From CAVRXT01 sp963725655 (lineage in GTDB: Bacteria; Acidobacteriota; Terriglobia; Acidiferrales; UBA7541), in NCBI GenBank assembly GCA_963725655.1, contig CAVRYY010000001.1:620001-684000 (forward strand): 64,000 bases of DNA, read 5' to 3'. Shown here piece after piece: positions 60,031 through 64,000 of the stretch. The position numbers and the translations under genes were made by a program. The first letter of the stretch is position 1. Each line of letters starts with the position of its first letter. Below the pieces are notes generated by a model. It was given only the letters and a program-made list of their open reading frames with translations. It searched no databases and was not told the origin of the DNA.

Positions 60031-60876
60031 CTACTTGCTGCCTGAGCTAGTCCGAGGTGCAGTGGACTTCGGAACGCTGAGGTAGCCCTTTACCGTGTCC
60101 TTGGTCACTTGGTTCACGACCAACTCGTACGGGGTGCGGCCCTGGCGCGTGAAGAAGTAGATCGGCTCCATGGTGGAGCGGTTCTTCTTCTCGAAGCGCT
60201 GGTCGTCCACGTACAGTGCCACGGTGTAGAGATTCTTCTTGGGATTGGTGGTGCGCAGTTCAACCATCAGGTCGCCCACTTTCTCGCGGGTGCCCTTCTT
60301 GTCGATGGTGAACTCGTAGTAATCGCGCTCCCCCAGCCGCCGCAGGTCTTCGATTTCGTCGTGATCCTTGGCGATGAGGTTGCCGAACTGATCGCGTGCT
60401 TGCGCCAGGTTAGTCTTGGTGTCGGCCAGGTCGGTCTTCACATTGGTGACGTCGCCGCTGACCTTGTTTACATCGTCCATGCTGGCCTTGGTGGCCAGCT
60501 GGCCGTTCATCGAATTCTGGAGATCCGCCAACTGCTTGGCGTCGTTCTCCTTGATGGTCTTGGCTTGCGCACGAGCACGCGACAATTCGCTCTCGGTGAG
60601 CTTCATCTTGTCGGTGACGACGCTTAGTTCGCCTTGGATCTGAGCACCCGTCTCTTCTTCCTTGGCCAAGCGCTGGCCGATTAGGTCGTTATTCTGCTTG
60701 GCGGTCTGCACTTGCGCCTGCAAAGTCTGCTCGAGTTCCTTGGCGCGCGTGGATGCTGTCCATGCCGTTCCCAAACCCAGTAGGGAAACTGCGGCTAGGA
60801 CCGCGACAACAAGTCCAACCCAGCGGGGGGTGGCCGGATCCTGTTCGGTAGTCTTGAACACTTGCTCGTCGCTCAT
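60031..60876 (-). CDS. Membrane-anchored coiled-coil protein
   Basis: 281 residues, ATG with GAAGGAGAACATAG upstream. One membrane segment (WVGLVVAVLAAVSLLGLGTAW, about 19-39), a long Gln/Glu/Lys-rich coiled coil (about 42-175), then a beta-rich C-terminal domain (DYYEFTIDKKGTREKVGDLMVELRTTNPKKNLYTVALYVDDQRFEKKNRS...). No family recognised. The architecture suggests an envelope or periplasmic scaffold; no enzyme motifs. Confidence 0.75.
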   Translation of the reverse strand: MSDEQVFKTTEQDPATPRWVGLVVAVLAAVSLLGLGTAWTASTRAKELEQTLQAQVQTAKQNNDLIGQRLAKEEETGAQIQGELSVVTDKMKLTESELSRARAQAKTIKENDAKQLADLQNSMNGQLATKASMDDVNKVSGDVTNVKTDLADTKTNLAQARDQFGNLIAKDHDEIEDLRRLGERDYYEFTIDKKGTREKVGDLMVELRTTNPKKNLYTVALYVDDQRFEKKNRSTMEPIYFFTRQGRTPYELVVNQVTKDTVKGYLSVPKSTAPRTSSGSK

Positions 60877-61203
60877 CTATGTTCTCCTTCGGGGATGCCC
60901 TGCACCATAAAGGGAATGCACGCCTGCCGCCAATGTGAATGGGCTATTAACGGATAGGCAAGTTTCATGCTGTCATCGAGATAAGGACCCTTTCCCGAAG
61001 TGGGAAGAAACGAACCAACGTACTGTATCTATAAAGTTTACAGGGTGCTGGCCATTTCTGCGCGCGCATGTTTTACACATTTTTTCTCAATCTGACATCG
61101 CCAGATGGATTGTGTCGAGTTGAGTACTAGCGTTCGGATTTGAGACACAAAATTGTGCAACCTGCGACGCGCCGGTCGTAAGGAACGCCACGCGTCGCCG
61201 CGG
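60877..61203. other. 330-base gap with no gene
   Basis: Between the coiled-coil protein and htpX. A/T-rich near 61010-61090 but without a clear promoter pair or hairpin. Nothing coding is seen. Confidence 0.4.
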
Positions 61204-62058
61204 TTATCGGGTAATGGTCATGTTGCGCAAAGCGGCGATGCGGTCAGACAACGGCGGGTGCGTGCTGAACAGGCCCGCGAATGTTTGACGCATGCCGGAC
61301 GGCGAGACAATGAAAAGCGAAGCGGTGGACGGCGAAACATCCATCGGAATTCGCTGGTTGTAGGCGCCCAACTTTTCCAGCGCGCGAATCAACCCTTCGG
61401 GATGGCCGACCAGGTTCGCGCCGGAAGCGTCGGCTTGATATTCCCGGGTCCGGGAAATGCCGAGCTGCAACATCAGCGCCGCCAACGGCGCGAGGAAGAT
61501 CATCAGGATGGTGGCCAAACCGCCGCCCTCACGGTCGCGGCCGCGCCCTCCGTAACCCCCAAAAATCAGGCCCCATCGGGCCATATGCGCGCCCCAGGTA
61601 ATGGCGCCGGCCAGCGTGGCGGCGATGGAGGTGGTGAGAATGTCGTAATTGCGCACGTGCGAAAGTTCGTGCGCGATCACCCCTTCCAGCTCTTCATCGT
61701 CCATCAATTGCATTAGACCTGCGGTAACCGCCACCGAAGCGTGCTTCGGATTGCGGCCGGTGGCAAAGGCGTTGGGCGCGGGTTGCGGGATCACGTAGAG
61801 CTTGGGCATGGGAATATTGGACTTGCCGCACAGCCGCTCCATCACTTCGTAAAGCCGGGGAAGTTGCTCGCGAGTAACCGGCTGCGCGCCACTGGATTTC
61901 AGGGCGATTTTGTCGGAGAAAAAGTACGCGCCCATGTTCATGACCACGGCAAAGATGAGGCCGAAGGTCATACCGCGAGGTCCTTCGAGCACGCCGCCGC
62001 CCATGACAAGAAGAACGGTGAGTGCGGTAAGCAAGAACAGGGTTTTGATAGCTCTCAT
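61204..62058 (-). CDS. htpX: Heat-shock membrane metalloprotease HtpX
   Basis: 284 residues, AAAGGA before the ATG. Two N-terminal membrane segments (TLFLLTALTVLLVMGGG and TFGLIFAVVMNMGAYFF), the zinc motif HELSH at 130-134 (GVIAHELSHVRNYDI), the third ligand Glu in REYQADASGA, and two further hydrophobic segments (SIAATLAGAITWGAHMA, ILMIFLAPLAALMLQLGI). Degrades misfolded membrane proteins. It lies 46 bases downstream of clpB on the same strand, a stress-linked pair. Confidence 0.95.
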   Translation of the reverse strand: MRAIKTLFLLTALTVLLVMGGGVLEGPRGMTFGLIFAVVMNMGAYFFSDKIALKSSGAQPVTREQLPRLYEVMERLCGKSNIPMPKLYVIPQPAPNAFATGRNPKHASVAVTAGLMQLMDDEELEGVIAHELSHVRNYDILTTSIAATLAGAITWGAHMARWGLIFGGYGGRGRDREGGGLATILMIFLAPLAALMLQLGISRTREYQADASGANLVGHPEGLIRALEKLGAYNQRIPMDVSPSTASLFIVSPSGMRQTFAGLFSTHPPLSDRIAALRNMTITR

Positions 62059-62104
62059 AGCTGGGTCCTTTGAGTTCGGAAGCGCTTCATGGCGCCTCTC
62101 AATT

Positions 62105-64000
62105 CTACGCGGTCTTGGCGGTTGCGTCGCCCCGTTTGAAAGTCATCTCTTCCGCTCCCTTGCGGGCATCGACCACCACGGTGTCGCCAGGCAGCACTTG
62201 CGCGTCGAGAATCCGCAGCGCCAGCGGATCCTGAATCAGGCGCTGGATAGCGCGCTTTAGCGGGCGCGCGCCGTAAACTGGGTCGTAGCCCTCGCGCAGC
62301 AGCAAATTACGCGCTCCCGCGGTAAGCGTGATGGTGATTTTGCGTTCGGCGGCGAGCCCGGCAAGATGCGCCATCTGCAGATCGACAATGCTTTCGAGCT
62401 GTTCTTTTCCCAGCGGCTTGAACATCACGATGTCGTCCACGCGGTTCAAGAATTCCGGGCGGAAAAGCTGCCGCAGAGCTTCCATAGCCTGCTCGCGGGC
62501 CAGCTTGGGATCCTTGGCGGCAAGCTCGAAAATCGAAGCGGCGCCGACGTTGGAAGTCATGATGATCACCGAATTGCGAAAATCGACAGTGCGGCCTTTG
62601 CCGTCGGTGAGCCGGCCGTCCTCCAGAATTTGCAGCAGGACGTTGAAGACATCGGGATGCGCTTTTTCGATTTCGTCGAGCAGGATCACCGCGTAGGGCT
62701 TGCGGCGCACTTTTTCGGTGAGCTGTCCGCCTTCTTCGTATCCGACGTAGCCCGGGGGCGCGCCGATCATGCGCGCGATGGAATGCTTTTCCATGTATTC
62801 GGACATGTCGAGGCGAATCAGGGACTGCTCGTCATCGAAAAGAAATTCGGCGAGCGCCCGGGCGAGCTCGGTCTTGCCGACGCCGGTGGGGCCAAGAAAA
62901 ATGAACGAGCCGATGGGGCGGTGCGGATCGGCGAGGCCGGAACGGCTGCGGCGAATGGCGTTGGAAACACGAGCGAGGGCGTCATCCTGGCCCACCACGC
63001 GCTGACGCAGGCGATCTTCCATGTGCACCAGTTTGTGGACTTCACCTTCGAGCAAACGGCCCACTGGAATGCCGGTCCACTTGGCGACGATCTTGGCGAT
63101 TTCCTCATCGCCCACTTCCTCTTTCAGGATGGGGTGGCCCTTTTGCAGTTCGGCGAGTTTTTGTTGCGCCGCGGTGAATTCGCGTTCCGCGACGGCGAGT
63201 TTGCCGTAGCGGATTTCGGCGACGCCGGCCAGGTTTCCGGCGCGCTCCTGGCGCTGTTCCTCGGTCTTGAGCTGATCGATCGCTTCCTTCGATTTGCGGA
63301 TCCGCGCGATGGCGTCTTTTTCGAGCTGCCAGCGCGCCTTCTTGGCGCTACCCTCTTCCTGCAGAGTGGAGAGGTCGCGTTCGATGTGTTGCAGGCGTTC
63401 CTTGGAATGCGCGTCGGTTTCCTTGCGCAGCGCCTGGCGCTCGATTTCGAGCTGCATAATGCGGCGTTGGATGACGTCGATTTCCAATGGCAAGGAGTCG
63501 ATCTCCATACGCAGGCCCGCGGCGGCTTCATCGATCAGGTCGATGGCCTTGTCGGGCAGGAAGCGGTCGGAGACGTAACGGCTGGAAAGCATCGCCGCGG
63601 CGACGATGGCGGCGTCCTTGATGCGCACGCCGTGGTGGAGTTCGTAGCGTTCTTTCAGGCCGCGCAGGATCGCGATGGTGTCCGCGACGCTCGGCTCGCC
63701 GATGGTGACCGGCTGAAAGCGCCGTTCCAGCGCCGGATCCTTCTCGATGTACTTGCGATATTCGTTGAGGGTGGTGGCGCCGATCGCGCGCAGTTCGCCG
63801 CGCGCCAGCGCGGGCTTGAGCATGTTGGCGGCGTCCATCGCGCCTTCGGCAGCGCCCGCGCCTACCAGGGTGTGCAATTCATCGATGAACAGGATGATGC
63901 GACCGTCGGAGTCGGTAACTTCCTTGAGCAATGCTTTCAGGCGGTCTTCGAATTCACCGCGATACTTTGCGCCGGCAACCATGGAGGCCAGGTCCAACGC
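62105..64000 (-). CDS. clpB: Chaperone ClpB (5' end beyond the window)
   Basis: The gene enters at the right edge; at least 631 C-terminal residues are seen, and the frame continues upstream past 64000 (ALDLASMVAGAKYRGEFEDRLKALLKEV). The rest of NBD1, the coiled-coil middle domain (about residues 180-295 of the visible part, ERLQHIERDLSTLQEEG and KLAVAEREFTAAQQKLAELQ), and NBD2 with GPTGVGKTEL (Walker A) and VILLDEIEKAHPDVFN (Walker B) are present. The C terminus is LPGDTVVVDARKGAEEMTF. With DnaK it disaggregates proteins. Confidence 0.96.
   Translation of the reverse strand, partial: ALDLASMVAGAKYRGEFEDRLKALLKEVTDSDGRIILFIDELHTLVGAGAAEGAMDAANMLKPALARGELRAIGATTLNEYRKYIEKDPALERRFQPVTIGEPSVADTIAILRGLKERYELHHGVRIKDAAIVAAAMLSSRYVSDRFLPDKAIDLIDEAAAGLRMEIDSLPLEIDVIQRRIMQLEIERQALRKETDAHSKERLQHIERDLSTLQEEGSAKKARWQLEKDAIARIRKSKEAIDQLKTEEQRQERAGNLAGVAEIRYGKLAVAEREFTAAQQKLAELQKGHPILKEEVGDEEIAKIVAKWTGIPVGRLLEGEVHKLVHMEDRLRQRVVGQDDALARVSNAIRRSRSGLADPHRPIGSFIFLGPTGVGKTELARALAEFLFDDEQSLIRLDMSEYMEKHSIARMIGAPPGYVGYEEGGQLTEKVRRKPYAVILLDEIEKAHPDVFNVLLQILEDGRLTDGKGRTVDFRNSVIIMTSNVGAASIFELAAKDPKLAREQAMEALRQLFRPEFLNRVDDIVMFKPLGKEQLESIVDLQMAHLAGLAAERKITITLTAGARNLLLREGYDPVYGARPLKRAIQRLIQDPLALRILDAQVLPGDTVVVDARKGAEEMTFKRGDATAKTA

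Noticed and set aside
1..64000. CRISPR array, rRNA, tRNA or insertion sequence
   Set aside because: No regularly spaced repeats, conserved RNA-gene sequence, transposase or terminal inverted repeats were recognised by eye; a covariance-model scan could still reveal a tRNA.

Overview
This is a high-GC (about 60 % by eye), gene-dense bacterial chromosome segment, mostly housekeeping genes with one accessory island at the left edge. No rRNA, tRNA, CRISPR array or insertion sequence was seen. The gene content suggests a soil-type Acidobacteriota genome: a Ser/Thr kinase fused to a TolB-like domain and TPRs, a complete isc operon outside Proteobacteria, a two-b-subunit ATP synthase operon, a membrane MutS-like protein, GatA/GatC with a linker-extended GatC, and several unplaced exported proteins. 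The phylum is an inference from gene content; no database was consulted. Two genes (toxin copy B and nagA) carry single-base frameshifts, which could be decay or assembly error.

The most striking region is 1-5055 (minus strand). It is a tandem array of three paralogous exported proteins, one cut by the window edge. Each starts with a Sec signal peptide followed by a domain with the three catalytic signatures of pertussis-toxin S1-type mono-ADP-ribosyltransferases (VYR / F-x-STT / FE or SE-F). The two long copies then have a Cys-RxxR-Cys loop like the furin-cleavable, disulfide-bridged loops of diphtheria toxin and exotoxin A. They end in seven Cys-paired DxDGDG-type repeats of about 56 residues, as expected of a seven-bladed propeller. 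Together this reads as a family of single-chain AB toxins that appears undescribed. Copy A has Lys at the catalytic Arg position and copy B has a frameshift in blade six.

5.3-13.3 kb: a DinB/YfiT-like enzyme, then the complete Fe-S assembly operon iscR-iscS-iscU-iscA-hscB-hscA-fdx-iscX (minus strand), with a consensus promoter and a palindromic IscR-type operator, and an exported thioredoxin-fold protein behind it. 13.4-19.8 kb (plus): coaD, an aminotransferase, a manA-manC-phosphohexomutase cassette for GDP-mannose supply, and a PhzF epimerase. 19.9-27.4 kb (minus, except one NYN nuclease): nusB, ribH, enoyl-CoA hydratase, hydroxyacyl-CoA dehydrogenase, a TPR-GAF-degenerate GGDEF protein and a flippase-like membrane protein.

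28-43 kb: an ABC exporter pair, MmcQ/YjbR, an exported unknown, a HTH protein, the HD-dciA-gatC-gatA cluster, a zinc-ribbon XRE regulator, recQ, glpX, an acyl-CoA dehydrogenase and an FMN split-barrel protein. 43.7-50.4 kb: the ATP synthase operon (two b subunits, delta, alpha, gamma, beta, epsilon) from a near-consensus promoter, followed by a glutaredoxin; Fo subunits a and c are not here. 50.7-64 kb: a small zinc protein with a nucleoside hydrolase, a cupin, the MutS-like protein, frameshifted nagA, rsgA, the kinase, a small basic protein with a strong terminator, a coiled-coil membrane protein, htpX and the 3' part of clpB.
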